A DNA stretch of 64,000 nucleotides, taken from positions 3,940,115 through 4,004,114 of the forward strand of contig CP018227.1 in NCBI GenBank assembly GCA_016865035.1, written 5' to 3'. A model generated the notes under the pieces. The model was not told the origin of the DNA and searched no databases. It saw only the letters and a list, made by a program, of their open reading frames with translations. How positions within the stretch are numbered: position 1 is the stretch's first letter; every line of letters begins with the position of its first letter. The translations under genes were made by a program, and so were the position numbers. Shown here piece after piece: positions 17,865-27,525 of this stretch. This DNA is from Kordiimonadales bacterium IMCC3096. GTDB taxonomy: Bacteria; Pseudomonadota; Alphaproteobacteria; Minwuiales; Minwuiaceae.

Positions 17865-19183
17865 CCGGACTCGTTTCGGCCGAGGAACTGGAACAGCGGC
17901 TGTTCACCCTGCAACCGAGACAGTTCCTCGAGCTCTACCGGCTCTACGAGAAGCTGGGCAACAAGGCGAACGTGCAGCCGGAGATGCAGATTCTGAGGCG
18001 CAGGCTGGTGCGGATGCGTCCGGTGCGGGCACTGACGCTCTCGCGGCTGCTCTGTCAGCCGTTCGAGGAGTTTCTGGTCAACGAGGCGACGGGCGACACC
18101 GGGCTGATCATGCGGCGCTCCTGCACGGCGATCGCGCGGCTTGTACGGCGGAAGCTGGCACCGGAGCTGCTTCGGCGGTTCGAGCAGCGGCTGCTGCATC
18201 TGAATCAGCGTCCCGAGGACCGTGCCGGACAGATCCTGCTCGGGCGGGAGGTATGGAAGGCGGCCGCGGCCGCGCTGGCCGAAGTGCGGTGTGGACCCGC
18301 GCGTTCGCCGGAAGACCTGCGGCGACGGTTCGGGCTGATCACCGGGTGTCTGGAGATCGGCGAGGCGATGGTGAGCCTGTCACGGGGAATCCCGGAAGGC
18401 CGCGTCGATACGCTGGACGACAGCGGGCGGAAACTGCTGGTGAAGCTGTTGCGGGGGTTGCCGCATGACCGGACAGGACACGCCCGCTATCTGATGGCCA
18501 TGCTGACCCGCCGCCTCGAGAATCCCGCCAGTGTCATCCAGATGCTGGCAAGGGAAGACCGGAACCTGCCTGGTGCGACACGGCAGAACCTGATCCGCGT
18601 CATTCGCGGGGAGATCGAAAGCAGCATCGGCGCAAGTGCCGCTGCACTCTTGGTCGGTGAGGCAGGAACCGGGGAAAGCGTGCGGCGCGCGGAGCGCTTG
18701 CTCGACAGGCTTGGCCAGATCAAGGCGTCCGGGACAGCAACCCCGAAGACGGACAGGGCCGCACGTGACATTGCCGACACGCTGGGCAGCATCGAAAGAC
18801 TGATCAGTGTGGAAACCCTGCAGCAGGATCGTCAGGAACAGATCCGGCAACTGCTGCCAACCGAACTGAGCGCCGGGCTGGAACATGCCGAGACCTACCG
18901 TGAACTGGAGAGCGAGATCGACAATGTCATCCGGCTGGGTGACCGGATCGACACGCTGGGCGTCGACAATCCCCTGAGACAGCGTCGGGACAGGCTGCGT
19001 CGGGACATCGATGGTCGGCGAGCCGAAATGATGCGACGGCTGGCAGACACACCCGCCGACCCGGAGATGCAGGCGCGCGCCCGTGCAGGCTTCTACGGCC
19101 TGGTGCGCATGGTCGAGATGCTGGACGGACCGAAGGCAGCCGAGAACATGCGGCGCGATGGAGATCGCCTGCTCGCAGGATGA
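17861..19183 (+). CDS. Hypothetical helical protein, second of an overlapping pair
   Basis: The 440-residue protein is not recognised. It is charged, Arg-rich and predicted almost all helical, with no signal peptide and no membrane segment. An N-terminal block around residues 10-75 (LQPRQFLELYRLYEKLG, then RLVRMRPVRALTLSRL) has the look of a conserved interaction module. The C-terminal ~120 residues are heptad-like (YRELESEIDNVIRLGDRID and onward), compatible with coiled coil. It begins inside the last codons of the preceding unknown gene and is followed by a 95-base gap before the transglycosylase gene, so a role near the cell wall is possible but only by proximity. Confidence 0.75.
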   Translation: MTGLVSAEELEQRLFTLQPRQFLELYRLYEKLGNKANVQPEMQILRRRLVRMRPVRALTLSRLLCQPFEEFLVNEATGDTGLIMRRSCTAIARLVRRKLAPELLRRFEQRLLHLNQRPEDRAGQILLGREVWKAAAAALAEVRCGPARSPEDLRRRFGLITGCLEIGEAMVSLSRGIPEGRVDTLDDSGRKLLVKLLRGLPHDRTGHARYLMAMLTRRLENPASVIQMLAREDRNLPGATRQNLIRVIRGEIESSIGASAAALLVGEAGTGESVRRAERLLDRLGQIKASGTATPKTDRAARDIADTLGSIERLISVETLQQDRQEQIRQLLPTELSAGLEHAETYRELESEIDNVIRLGDRIDTLGVDNPLRQRRDRLRRDIDGRRAEMMRRLADTPADPEMQARARAGFYGLVRMVEMLDGPKAAENMRRDGDRLLAG

Positions 19184-19278
19184 GCGTTTGCGGCCGCGCG
19201 CCAGCGGTCACCGGTGCGTGACTTCCCGAATCATCGGCAGACCCGGATGATGGCACCATACTGGTTCAGGGGTGAGTG

Positions 19279-20301
19279 ATGCGTTGGTCTGCGGTTCTTC
19301 TTGGTCTTGCCATGATGTGGACTCTGCCTCAGGCCGTTGCGAAGGCGGACGAAGCGCCACCCCCCTTTGATGCCTGGCTGGATGGTGTCCGGCAGGAGGC
19401 GCGGGAGAAGGGGATCGCCGAGGAGACGATCCGGGTGGCCCTGACGGGTATCGAGCCGGTGCGCCGCGTGGTGCAGCGCGACCGCAACCAGTCCGAATTC
19501 AAGCTGACCTACCAGATCTATCACGACCGGCTGCTGACGCCGACCAACATCCGCGTCGGGCGCGGCAAGCTGGAGAAGCACCGGGCACTGCTTGATCAGA
19601 TCGCGGCGGAATATGGCGTGCAGCCGCGCTTCATCCTAGCCATCTGGGGCATGGAGACCCGCTACGGCGCGGTGAAACCCACGATGCCGGTCATACCTGC
19701 GGTCGCGACCCTGGCCTATGACCGGCGGCGGTCCAGCTATTTCAGGCGGGAACTGTTCCAGGCCCTCCAGATGATCGACCAGGGGCTGATCCCCCATTCG
19801 GAGATGCTGGGTTCATGGGCCGGTGCCATGGGGCAGCCGCAGTTCATGCCGTCCAGCTACATGGCCTATGCCCGTGATCATGACGGGGATGGCCATCGCG
19901 ACATCTGGTCCAACGAGGCCGATGTGTTCGCCTCCATTGCCAACTACCTGTCGAAGCATGGCTGGCACGATGACCAGACCTGGGGCAGGGAAGTGACCCT
20001 GCCCGCCGGAGCCGCCTTCCGCGCGGCCATACCCGCGCCACGCACGGGCTCTGGCTGCCGGGCCATCGACAGTATGTCCGGCGCCATGGGTCTGGCTGAC
20101 TGGCAGGCGCTTGGCGTGCGGCGCGCGGACGGATCCGACCTGCCGACCCGGAACCTGCCTGCGTCGCTGGTGGAACCTGATGGTGCGGACGGTAAGGCCT
20201 TTCTGGTCTACCGGAACTATCAGTCGATCCTGCGGTACAATTGTGCGCACCTGTACGGGCTCGCCGTCTCGCAGCTTGCCGACGCCATAGGCCGCAGATA
20301 G
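19279..20301 (+). CDS. Lytic murein transglycosylase, MltB family
   Basis: This enzyme cleaves the MurNAc-GlcNAc bond of peptidoglycan with formation of 1,6-anhydroMurNAc. The 340-residue product has a signal peptide (MRWSAVLLGLAMMWTLPQAVA) without a lipobox, so it is periplasmic and soluble. The catalytic Glu is in IWGMETRYGAVKP at about residue 131, followed by the family block SWAGAMGQPQFMPSSYMAYA and a DHDGDGHRDIW loop of the calcium-binding EF-hand kind seen in Slt35/MltB. ATG 19279 was chosen over the adjacent GTG 19276. It leads a run of wall genes (rlpA and a D,D-carboxypeptidase). Confidence 0.93.
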   Translation: MRWSAVLLGLAMMWTLPQAVAKADEAPPPFDAWLDGVRQEAREKGIAEETIRVALTGIEPVRRVVQRDRNQSEFKLTYQIYHDRLLTPTNIRVGRGKLEKHRALLDQIAAEYGVQPRFILAIWGMETRYGAVKPTMPVIPAVATLAYDRRRSSYFRRELFQALQMIDQGLIPHSEMLGSWAGAMGQPQFMPSSYMAYARDHDGDGHRDIWSNEADVFASIANYLSKHGWHDDQTWGREVTLPAGAAFRAAIPAPRTGSGCRAIDSMSGAMGLADWQALGVRRADGSDLPTRNLPASLVEPDGADGKAFLVYRNYQSILRYNCAHLYGLAVSQLADAIGRR

Positions 20302-20340
20302 ACTGGGCGAATCACGCTGGCGAGCTTTGGAGCGACAATC

Positions 20341-21342
20341 ATGGGAAGCCACCAGGCAGCGATAATCCGGTGGCTCGCTGCCGCCGTCGTTCCGGTCCTA
20401 CTTTTCGCTCTCGGGGGCTGTGCCGAGACGACCCTGGCCATCCACGGTGCGAAACAGCTTGCGCAATCGGATATTTCCGGCACTACCAAGCGGCAGATCG
20501 ATTCGGCCAAGGTACGACGTGCCAGTCTGCGTCCCTATCAGATCAAGGGTGTCTGGTACTACCCGGCGGAGATGCCCGACTACGACGAGACCGGCATTGC
20601 GTCCTGGTACGGCGACCCGTTTCACGGTCGCGCCACGGCGAGCGGTGAGATCTATGACAAGCGGATCGTGACGGCGGCGCACAAGACCCTGCCCCTGCCC
20701 AGCACGGTCCGGGTCACCAATCTGGAGAACGGGCGGGTGCTGACGGTGCGGGTCAATGATCGCGGTCCCTTCGTGAACAACCGCATCATCGACATGTCCC
20801 ATCGGGGCGCCCAGTTGCTGGGGTTCGAGCGTCAGGGCATCGCCCGTGTCCGGGTGGAGGTCGTGGGGTCGGACGACGACCGCTTTGTCCTGCGCCCGGT
20901 CAAGACCCCCAACAATGAGAAGAAGGCAGTGGCGGCGGCCCCCAGGAAGTCGGTCAAGGTCGCCTCCCTGCCGCCGCCGGCCGGCGCAGACGGCAATGCC
21001 GCGCTGAACCAGTCGAAGCCTGTGGTGCGGAAACCCGTGACCAGCAAGCCGCTGACAGTCGAGACACCGGCGGAGGGCAGTATCGACGACGTTCGGGTGG
21101 TGCCGACAACCCCGACAACCCTCTTCGTGCAGGCCGGATCATTCACCCAGTTCCAGAACGCCGACCGTCTCAGGTCCCGGCTCTCTGCGGTCGGGCCGGC
21201 CTTCATCGATCATGTGCTGGTTGATCAGCGGGATTTCTTTCGCGTCCGCCTGGGTCCGATCGATACGGTTGAACGGGCAGACCAGCTTCTGGATCTCGCA
21301 CTGAATGCCGGGGCGGATGACGCGCGGATCATCGTCGACTAG
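20341..21342 (+). CDS. rlpA: RlpA-type septal ring lytic transglycosylase lipoprotein with SPOR domain
   Basis: RlpA proteins cleave glycan strands lacking stem peptides at the septum. The 333-residue product has a lipoprotein signal with lipobox LGGC (Cys at about residue 27). A double-psi beta-barrel follows, with GIASWYGDPFHGRATASGE and the catalytic-type Asp in VRVNDRGPF at about residue 140. Then come a Pro/Lys linker and a C-terminal SPOR domain (LFVQAGSFTQFQNADRLRS) that binds denuded glycan. GGAG precedes the ATG. It lies 39 bases after the transglycosylase gene on the same strand, so joint expression is likely. Confidence 0.94.
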   Translation: MGSHQAAIIRWLAAAVVPVLLFALGGCAETTLAIHGAKQLAQSDISGTTKRQIDSAKVRRASLRPYQIKGVWYYPAEMPDYDETGIASWYGDPFHGRATASGEIYDKRIVTAAHKTLPLPSTVRVTNLENGRVLTVRVNDRGPFVNNRIIDMSHRGAQLLGFERQGIARVRVEVVGSDDDRFVLRPVKTPNNEKKAVAAAPRKSVKVASLPPPAGADGNAALNQSKPVVRKPVTSKPLTVETPAEGSIDDVRVVPTTPTTLFVQAGSFTQFQNADRLRSRLSAVGPAFIDHVLVDQRDFFRVRLGPIDTVERADQLLDLALNAGADDARIIVD

Positions 21343-21395
21343 ACTGACGCCGTCATCGTTCATTCCCATTCGAACCGCGCTGAGGTCACTTGCTC

Positions 21396-22532
21396 ATGCC
21401 CTTGAGACTGTTGTCCATCCTGCTGCTTTCCGTACTCGCCTTCGGCGCGCCGTCACGGGCGGCTGATTTCGAGACCCGGGCCCGGCATGCCGTGGTCATC
21501 GACTTCGAATCCGGCCAGACGCTGTTCGAGAAGGATGCGGATCGGCCCATTCCAACGGCGTCGATGAGCAAGCTGATGACCATCTACATGCTGCTGGAAC
21601 GCATCAAGAGCGGTGCGCTCAGCCTGGATGACACCTTCCCGGTGAGCGAGAAGGCATGGAAGAAGGGCGGCTCCAAGATGTTCGTGGAGGTGGGCAAGCA
21701 GGTCCGGGTGGAGGATCTGCTGCGTGGCATCATCGTGCAGTCGGGCAATGACGCGAGCATCGTCGTCGCCGAGGCGCTTGCCGGCAGCGAGGATGCCTTT
21801 GCCGAACAGATGACCCGCCGCGCGAAGGAACTGGGGCTGGAGAATACCGAGCTGCGCAATGCCACAGGCTGGCCCGACCCGGAACATCGGATGAGTGTGC
21901 GCGATCTGGCCAAGCTCGCCATGCTCATGATCCGGAACTTCCCGGACTTCTATCCGATATTTTCCGAAAAATCATTCACTTACAGTGATATCACGCAACG
22001 GAACCGCAACCCGCTGCTGTACCGGAACATTGGCGCGGACGGCCTGAAGACCGGTCATACCGAGAACGCCGGGTACGGGCTGACGGCCTCTGCCATTCGT
22101 GGCGATCAGCGCCTGGTCATGGTGATCGCGGGGCTGGACAGTTCCAGGCAACGCGGTGACGAGGCGGAGCGTCTGCTGAGCTGGGCGTTCCGGACCTTCG
22201 CGACATACCGGCTTGGAAGTGCCGGAGAGACGGTTTCGGAGGCTGAGGTATGGCTGGGGCAGTCGACGAAGGTACCCCTTATGCTGGGGGACGATCTGCT
22301 GGTCAGCATGGCCAGGGCGGATCGTGCCCGCATGAAGGTGGAGGCCGTCTATGACGGTCCGGTACCGGCCCCGGTATCGAAGGGGCAGCAGGTCGGTCGC
22401 CTCGTGGTGACGGCTGATGGTGCCCGCATTGCCTCTGCCCCGCTGCTGGCGGCAGATGATGTGGCGCCGCTGGGACCGCTGGGCCGCATCGGCGCGGCCC
22501 TGGCGCATGTCATCTGGGGTTCGGGTGGCTGA
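21396..22532 (+). CDS. D-alanyl-D-alanine carboxypeptidase (PBP5/DacA-DacF family)
   Basis: This periplasmic enzyme trims the terminal D-Ala of peptidoglycan pentapeptides. The 378-residue product has a signal peptide (MPLRLLSILLLSVLAFGAPSR). The three penicillin-binding motifs are in order: SMSK (SxxK), SGN (SxN, IIVQSGNDAS) and KTG (GLKTGHTENAGY). The C-terminal beta domain of the PBP5_C kind follows from about residue 280. ATG 21396 has GAGGT 9 bases upstream; a TTG at 21390 is possible. The last bases overlap tmk by 8. Members of this family usually anchor with a C-terminal amphipathic helix, here perhaps the LGRIGAALAHVIWG end. Confidence 0.94.
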   Translation: MPLRLLSILLLSVLAFGAPSRAADFETRARHAVVIDFESGQTLFEKDADRPIPTASMSKLMTIYMLLERIKSGALSLDDTFPVSEKAWKKGGSKMFVEVGKQVRVEDLLRGIIVQSGNDASIVVAEALAGSEDAFAEQMTRRAKELGLENTELRNATGWPDPEHRMSVRDLAKLAMLMIRNFPDFYPIFSEKSFTYSDITQRNRNPLLYRNIGADGLKTGHTENAGYGLTASAIRGDQRLVMVIAGLDSSRQRGDEAERLLSWAFRTFATYRLGSAGETVSEAEVWLGQSTKVPLMLGDDLLVSMARADRARMKVEAVYDGPVPAPVSKGQQVGRLVVTADGARIASAPLLAADDVAPLGPLGRIGAALAHVIWGSGG

Positions 22533-23193
22533 TCGCGCCGGAGCGGGATCTGCCGCGCGCGGGCTGTTCATCACGTTCGAGGGCGGGGAGGGTGTCGGCA
22601 AGTCCACCCAGACCGCGCTGCTGGCGGATTGCCTTCGGGCTCGCGGCCATACCGTCGTCACGACGCGCGAACCCGGCGGCACACCAACCGCGGAGACCCT
22701 GCGGAACCTGCTGCTCGATCCCGCCCAGGACCTCGATGCGGTCGAGCAGGTCCTGCTGCTGAACGCCGCCCGGCACAGCCACATGCGCGCGGTCATACTG
22801 CCTGCGGTCGACCGGGGGGAGATCGTCATCTGCGACCGTTTCATCGATTCAACCCGCGCCTATCAGGGCGCGGCTGGCGGGCTGGATGACGCGACGCGAC
22901 CGGACCTGATCATGGACCTGCACCGCATGGTCATGCAGGGGCGGATGCCTGATCTGACGCTCATTCTGGATGCCCCGATCGAAACCGGGCTGGGCCGTGC
23001 CGCCGCCCGCGCCACGGCAACGGATCGCTTCGAGACCGCCCAGCGGCAGTTTCACGAGAAGCTGCGTCAGGGTTTCCTCGACATTGCCGAACGCGAACCG
23101 GAACGGTGTCATGTGATCTCCGCGAGCGATCGGCAGCAGGACATTGCCGCCCGGATTCTCGACCTGGTGCTTTCGAGGCTTGGACAGCCATGA
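22525..23193 (+). CDS. tmk: Thymidylate kinase
   Basis: Tmk phosphorylates dTMP to dTDP for DNA synthesis. The 222-residue product has the P-loop FEGGEGVGKSTQ, TREPGGTPTAE, the DRF motif (ICDRFIDSTRAYQG) and a LID region after GLGRAAARATATDRFE. The start is a GTG at 22525 inside the end of the D,D-carboxypeptidase gene; it gives a plausible N-terminus just ahead of the P-loop strand, and no ATG is available nearby. Its stop overlaps the holB start (ATGA), the common tmk-holB coupling. Confidence 0.96.
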   Translation: MADRAGAGSAARGLFITFEGGEGVGKSTQTALLADCLRARGHTVVTTREPGGTPTAETLRNLLLDPAQDLDAVEQVLLLNAARHSHMRAVILPAVDRGEIVICDRFIDSTRAYQGAAGGLDDATRPDLIMDLHRMVMQGRMPDLTLILDAPIETGLGRAAARATATDRFETAQRQFHEKLRQGFLDIAEREPERCHVISASDRQQDIAARILDLVLSRLGQP

Positions 23194-24305
23194 GCGAAGA
23201 GGCGACGCGCCCCGCACCGGACGAGATTTCGGAGTCACTGCACCCCGCGCTGACCACACGCGTTCACGGCCATGCGGAGGCCTGGGATACCCTGGCGGAG
23301 GCAGCGGCCGGGAACGGACTGCATCACGCCTGGCTGCTCACCGGTATGGCCGGGACGGGCAAGGCCACGCTGGCCTACCATTTTGCCCGCAGCCTGCTGT
23401 CCGGGGAGTCGGGTGGCGGCCTGTTCGGCGCATCGGCACCGACACTGCATGCGGACAGGGATGATCCCCTGTTCGTGCAGGTGGCCAGCGCTTCGCATCC
23501 GAACCTCACGATCCTGCGTCGCGCCTGGAACCACGAGAGGAAGCGCTACTACACGGAGATCCGCGTCGATGACGTGCGCCGCCTGACCTCCTTTCTGGGG
23601 CAGCGGGCCAATCTGAAATCGCGCCGGGTTGTCCTGATCGATGCGGCGGATGACATGAACCGCAATGCGGCCAATGCCTTGCTGAAACCGCTCGAGGAAC
23701 CGCCTGCGGACACGATCTTCATCCTGGTCTGCCATGCACCGGGCAGCCTGTTGCCGACCATCCGGTCGCGATGCCGTCGCCTGTCGCTGGGGGATCTGAC
23801 GCAGGCGCAGGGGCTGGCGGTCATGGCGGATGCGAATCCGGAGATCGGGGAAGCCGCGGCATCGCTGCTGCTGCAACTCGCCAATGGCTCGCCCGGTCTG
23901 GCCCTGCGGCTGGAGGCGGCGGGTGGAGAGGCGCTCTATCGCCAGCTTCTCGCCGCCCTGGTCTCCGCGCCCCGCATGGACCGCGCAGCGGCGCAGAAGC
24001 TGGGCGACATGGTTGCAAAGGCCGGGCAGGGGGAGATTGCCTTCGGACTGCTGATGGACCTGCTGGACGGGTTCCTGAAACGTCTGGTTCAGGCACCGTT
24101 TCAGGATCTGGCGGCCAGCCAGACGGAGCGGGAACTGATGCAGCGCCTGACCCGGGGCAGTCTTGATCAATGGTTCGAGGTATGGGACAAACTCGCGCGG
24201 CTCAGGGAGCGTACCGGGGCCGTCAATCTGAACCGCAAGGCTGTGACCCTGTCGATCCTCTCGGATTTCGAGGAAGCGGCCCGGGTCAGTACGGGCGAGA
24301 GATAG
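23190..24305 (+). CDS. holB: DNA polymerase III subunit delta'
   Basis: Delta' is part of the clamp-loader complex that places the beta clamp on primed DNA. The 371-residue product shows LHHAWLLTGMAGTGKATLAY (P-loop), the SRC-type sensor region ILVCHAPGSLLPTIRSRCRR (SRC motif) and NRNAANALLKPLEEPP, the delta'-type sensor helix. A Cys zinc module is not evident, as in some alphaproteobacterial HolB proteins. The ATG overlaps the tmk stop. It is followed, 69 bases on, by metG. Confidence 0.94.
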   Translation: MSEEATRPAPDEISESLHPALTTRVHGHAEAWDTLAEAAAGNGLHHAWLLTGMAGTGKATLAYHFARSLLSGESGGGLFGASAPTLHADRDDPLFVQVASASHPNLTILRRAWNHERKRYYTEIRVDDVRRLTSFLGQRANLKSRRVVLIDAADDMNRNAANALLKPLEEPPADTIFILVCHAPGSLLPTIRSRCRRLSLGDLTQAQGLAVMADANPEIGEAAASLLLQLANGSPGLALRLEAAGGEALYRQLLAALVSAPRMDRAAAQKLGDMVAKAGQGEIAFGLLMDLLDGFLKRLVQAPFQDLAASQTERELMQRLTRGSLDQWFEVWDKLARLRERTGAVNLNRKAVTLSILSDFEEAARVSTGER

Positions 24306-24374
24306 CGCCCAGGCGGTTGCAGGACCGGAATATGCGCACACAGGGCGTCAGCCGACGCCGATCGGGAGAGACGG

Positions 24375-25982
24375 ATGACCATCGACGCTGCAGCGCAGGG
24401 CAGCGGGGCAGAGCAGAGCGAGGGCCAGGGCCGTCCGTTCTATATCACCACCCCGATCTACTATGTGAACGACCGCCCGCACATCGGACATGCCTACACT
24501 ACGCTTGCCTGCGATGTGGTCGCGCGCTTCAAGCGGCTGGATGGCTTCGACACGTATTTCCTGACCGGCACGGACGAGCATGGGCAGAAGGTCGAGAAGT
24601 CGGCCGCAGCCGCCAATACCGATCCGCAGGATTTCTGCGACCGGGTGGCGCAGAACTTCCGCGACATGATGCCGATCCTCAACGTTTCCAACGATGACTT
24701 CATCCGCACGACGGAGGAACGCCACGTCCGTTCCGTGCAGGAACTGTGGCGGCGGCTGCAGGAGTCGGGGGACATCTACCTCGGCAGCTACTCCGGCTGG
24801 TACGCGGTGCGCGATGAGGCCTTCTACGGCGAGGATGAACTGACGAAGCAGCCGGACGGCACCCGCATCGCCCCCTCCGGCGCGGAAGTCGAGTGGGTGG
24901 AGGAGCCGAGCTATTTCTTCCGCCTGTCCGCATGGGGCGAGCGTCTGCTGGCGTTCTATGACGAGAACCCGGATTTCATCATGCCGACGGCGCGCCGCAA
25001 CGAGGTCGTCAGCTTCGTGAAGGGCGGGCTGCGCGATCTCTCGATCTCCCGCACCAGCTTCAGCTGGGGTGTGCCGGTGCCGGGCGATGATGCGCACATC
25101 ATGTACGTCTGGCTGGACGCGCTGACCAACTACATGACGGCTGTCGGCTATCCGGATACCGATAACGAGCTGTTCGCGAAGTTCTGGCCTGCGGACGTTC
25201 ACATGGTGGGCAAGGACATCCTGCGCTTCCACACGGTCTACTGGCCTGCATTCCTGCTGTCTGCCGGTCTGCAGCCGCCGAAGCGGGTGTTTGCCCATGG
25301 CTGGTGGACCATCGAGGGCGAGAAGATGTCGAAGTCACTCGGCAATGCCATCGCGCCCGAGGAACTGGTGGAGACCTACGGCCTGGACCAGACACGCTAT
25401 TTCCTGCTGCGGGAAGTGCCCTTCGGCAATGACGGCGACTTCTCCCGCGAGGCCATGATCCACCGCACCAATGGTGACCTGGCGAACGATCTCGGCAATC
25501 TGGCGCAGCGGGTGCTGTCCATGGTCTTCAAGAACTGTGAGGGCGCGCTGCCGCAGCCGGGACCGTTCACCGATGACGACAATGCCCTGCTGGACCTGGC
25601 TGGCGGGACTCTGGCCCGGGTGCGGGCGGAGATCGACGTGCAGGCGCTGCACAAGGCACTGGCGGCGATCTGGGAAGTATGTGGCGCGGCCAACCGCTAC
25701 GTCGATGCCCAGGCTCCCTGGACGCTGAAGAAGACCGATCCCGACCGCATGAAGACCGTGCTCTACGTGCTGGCGGAAACCGTGCGTCGGGTCGCGATCC
25801 TGATTCAGCCCATCATGCCGGATGCGGGGGCAAACCTGCTGGATCAGCTCAAGGTGCCTGCGGACGCACGCGCCTTCGTGCATCTGTCTGCGGCCTACGC
25901 GCTGACCGGTGGCACCGCCATCGACAAGCCGGTTCCGGTCTTCCCGCGCATCGTGGTCGAAGACGCCGCCGCGAAGGGGTGA
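24375..25982 (+). CDS. metG: Methionyl-tRNA synthetase
   Basis: MetG charges tRNA-Met. The 535-residue product has the class I HIGH box (DRPHIGHAYTTLACD) and the KMSKS loop (GEKMSKSLGNAIAP). The connective peptide lacks the zinc-binding Cys knuckles, and the C-terminal tRBD/dimerisation extension of E. coli MetG is absent. This is the short form usual in alphaproteobacteria. The Rossmann core and the C-terminal anticodon-binding helical bundle (NRYVDAQAPWTLKK) are complete. It is followed directly by tatD. Confidence 0.96.
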   Translation: MTIDAAAQGSGAEQSEGQGRPFYITTPIYYVNDRPHIGHAYTTLACDVVARFKRLDGFDTYFLTGTDEHGQKVEKSAAAANTDPQDFCDRVAQNFRDMMPILNVSNDDFIRTTEERHVRSVQELWRRLQESGDIYLGSYSGWYAVRDEAFYGEDELTKQPDGTRIAPSGAEVEWVEEPSYFFRLSAWGERLLAFYDENPDFIMPTARRNEVVSFVKGGLRDLSISRTSFSWGVPVPGDDAHIMYVWLDALTNYMTAVGYPDTDNELFAKFWPADVHMVGKDILRFHTVYWPAFLLSAGLQPPKRVFAHGWWTIEGEKMSKSLGNAIAPEELVETYGLDQTRYFLLREVPFGNDGDFSREAMIHRTNGDLANDLGNLAQRVLSMVFKNCEGALPQPGPFTDDDNALLDLAGGTLARVRAEIDVQALHKALAAIWEVCGAANRYVDAQAPWTLKKTDPDRMKTVLYVLAETVRRVAILIQPIMPDAGANLLDQLKVPADARAFVHLSAAYALTGGTAIDKPVPVFPRIVVEDAAAKG

Positions 25983-25987
25983 GGGGC

Positions 25988-26764
25988 ATGCTGGTCGATT
26001 CACATTGCCACCTGGACTATCTGGCGCGCGACGGCGACCTGGACGATGTGCTGACCCGTGCCCGCAACGCCGGCGTCTCGCCCATGGTCACGATCTCCAC
26101 CAAGCTGCGGGAGTTCGACATCGTCCGGGGTATCGCGGAGCAGGCCGATGATCTGTTCTGCAGCGTCGGCGTCCACCCGCACGAGGCGGAGAGCGAGCCG
26201 GACACGACCACCGCACAGCTTGTCGATCTGGCCCGCCACCCGAAGGTCATCGGCATCGGTGAAACCGGTCTCGACTATTACTATGACCACAGCCCGCGCG
26301 ATGTTCAGCGGCGCCTGTTCCGGGCGCACATCTGTGCGGCGCGTGAAACCGGTCTGCCCCTGATCGTCCACACCCGGGATGCAGAGGCCGACACCATCGA
26401 CATCCTGCGCGACGAGATGGACAAGGGCGCCTTCACCGGCGTGATCCATTGTTTCAGTGGCACGCGCCAGCTTGCCGACCGGTCGCTGGAACTGGGTTTC
26501 TACATCTCCATATCCGGCATCGTGACCTTCAAGTCGGCGGAGGACCTGCGCCGCACGGTGGAGGCCGTGCCGCTCGAGCGTCTGCTGGTCGAAACCGACA
26601 GTCCCTACCTGACGCCGGTACCGAAGCGCGGCAAGCGCAACGAACCCGCCATGACCGCCTACACGGCGGCGAAGGTGGCGGAAATCAAGGGCGTGAGCGC
26701 GGAAGAGGTGGCCGCGCAGACGACGCGGAACTTCCGCAGCCTGTTCACCCGGGCGGAATTCTGA
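25988..26764 (+). CDS. tatD: TatD family metal-dependent hydrolase/DNase
   Basis: TatD proteins are TIM-barrel metallo-hydrolases with 3'-5' exonuclease activity, implicated in DNA quality control. The 258-residue product has the N-terminal metal motif VDSHCHLDYL, CSVGVHPHEA, the metal Glu in GIGETGLDYYYD, IVHTRDA, IHCFSGT and the final Asp in ETDSPYLTP. The ATG at 25988 follows the metG stop by 5 bases and is preceded by GAGGGG. The metG-tatD-MBL order is widely conserved. Confidence 0.95.
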   Translation: MLVDSHCHLDYLARDGDLDDVLTRARNAGVSPMVTISTKLREFDIVRGIAEQADDLFCSVGVHPHEAESEPDTTTAQLVDLARHPKVIGIGETGLDYYYDHSPRDVQRRLFRAHICAARETGLPLIVHTRDAEADTIDILRDEMDKGAFTGVIHCFSGTRQLADRSLELGFYISISGIVTFKSAEDLRRTVEAVPLERLLVETDSPYLTPVPKRGKRNEPAMTAYTAAKVAEIKGVSAEEVAAQTTRNFRSLFTRAEF

Positions 26765-26766
26765 AC

Positions 26767-27525
26767 ATGCGTGTCACGATCCTTGGCTGTGGCAGTTCCG
26801 GTGGCGTGCCGCGTATTGGCGGCGAATGGGGCGTGTGCGATCCACACGAACCGAAGAACCGTCGTCGCCGCTGCTCGATCCTGGTGGAGCATGAGGGCAC
26901 GCGGGTGCTCGTCGATACCTCGCCGGACCTGCGGGAGCAGTTGCTGGATGCCGGAGTGACGGATCTGGAGGGGGTGATCTGGACCCATGATCACGCCGAC
27001 CAGACCCACGGGCTGGACGACCTGCGGGTGCTGGCGATCCACAACCGCCGCCGGATCGAGGTCTGGGGCGATGCGGAGACGCTTGTCCGGCTGAAACGCA
27101 AGTTCGGCTACTGCTTCCCCGACGAGGCCTCGGCGGCCTATCCGGCTATAGTCAACGACCATCTTATCGACGGCCCGCTGCAGATCGGAAACCTGCCGAT
27201 CCTGCCCTTCTGGCAGGACCATGGCACGATGCCGTCGCTGGGCTTCCGGTTCGGCGATGTCTCATATGCCAATGATGTCGTCCATCTGGACGATGCGGCG
27301 TTCGAGGCGATGGCGGGCAGCCGGGTGATGATCGTCGATGCGCTCCGCTATCGTCCGCATCCGACCCACGCCCATCTGGAGCGGGCGCTGGAGTGGATCG
27401 AGAGGGTCGGACCGGAGCGGGCCATCCTGACCAACATGCATGTCGATCTCGACTACCGCACCCTGAAGGCTGAACTGCCTGACGGGGTCGAGCCGGCCTA
27501 TGACGGCATGGTCATCGAAGCCTGA
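26767..27525 (+). CDS. MBL-fold metallo-hydrolase, PhnP-like
   Basis: The 252-residue protein is a metallo-beta-lactamase-fold enzyme with ILGCGSSGGVPRIGG at the N-terminus and the metal site THDHADQTHGLDDLR. Further metal ligands are likely in FWQDHG, MIVDALRY and MHVDLDY. PhnP-like members hydrolyse cyclic phosphodiesters (phosphoribosyl cyclic phosphate in the phosphonate route), but the placement after tatD, with only 2 bases between, points to a housekeeping nucleic-acid or nucleotide role. No phn genes are in the window. Annotation to a precise substrate is not supported. Confidence 0.9.
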   Translation: MRVTILGCGSSGGVPRIGGEWGVCDPHEPKNRRRRCSILVEHEGTRVLVDTSPDLREQLLDAGVTDLEGVIWTHDHADQTHGLDDLRVLAIHNRRRIEVWGDAETLVRLKRKFGYCFPDEASAAYPAIVNDHLIDGPLQIGNLPILPFWQDHGTMPSLGFRFGDVSYANDVVHLDDAAFEAMAGSRVMIVDALRYRPHPTHAHLERALEWIERVGPERAILTNMHVDLDYRTLKAELPDGVEPAYDGMVIEA

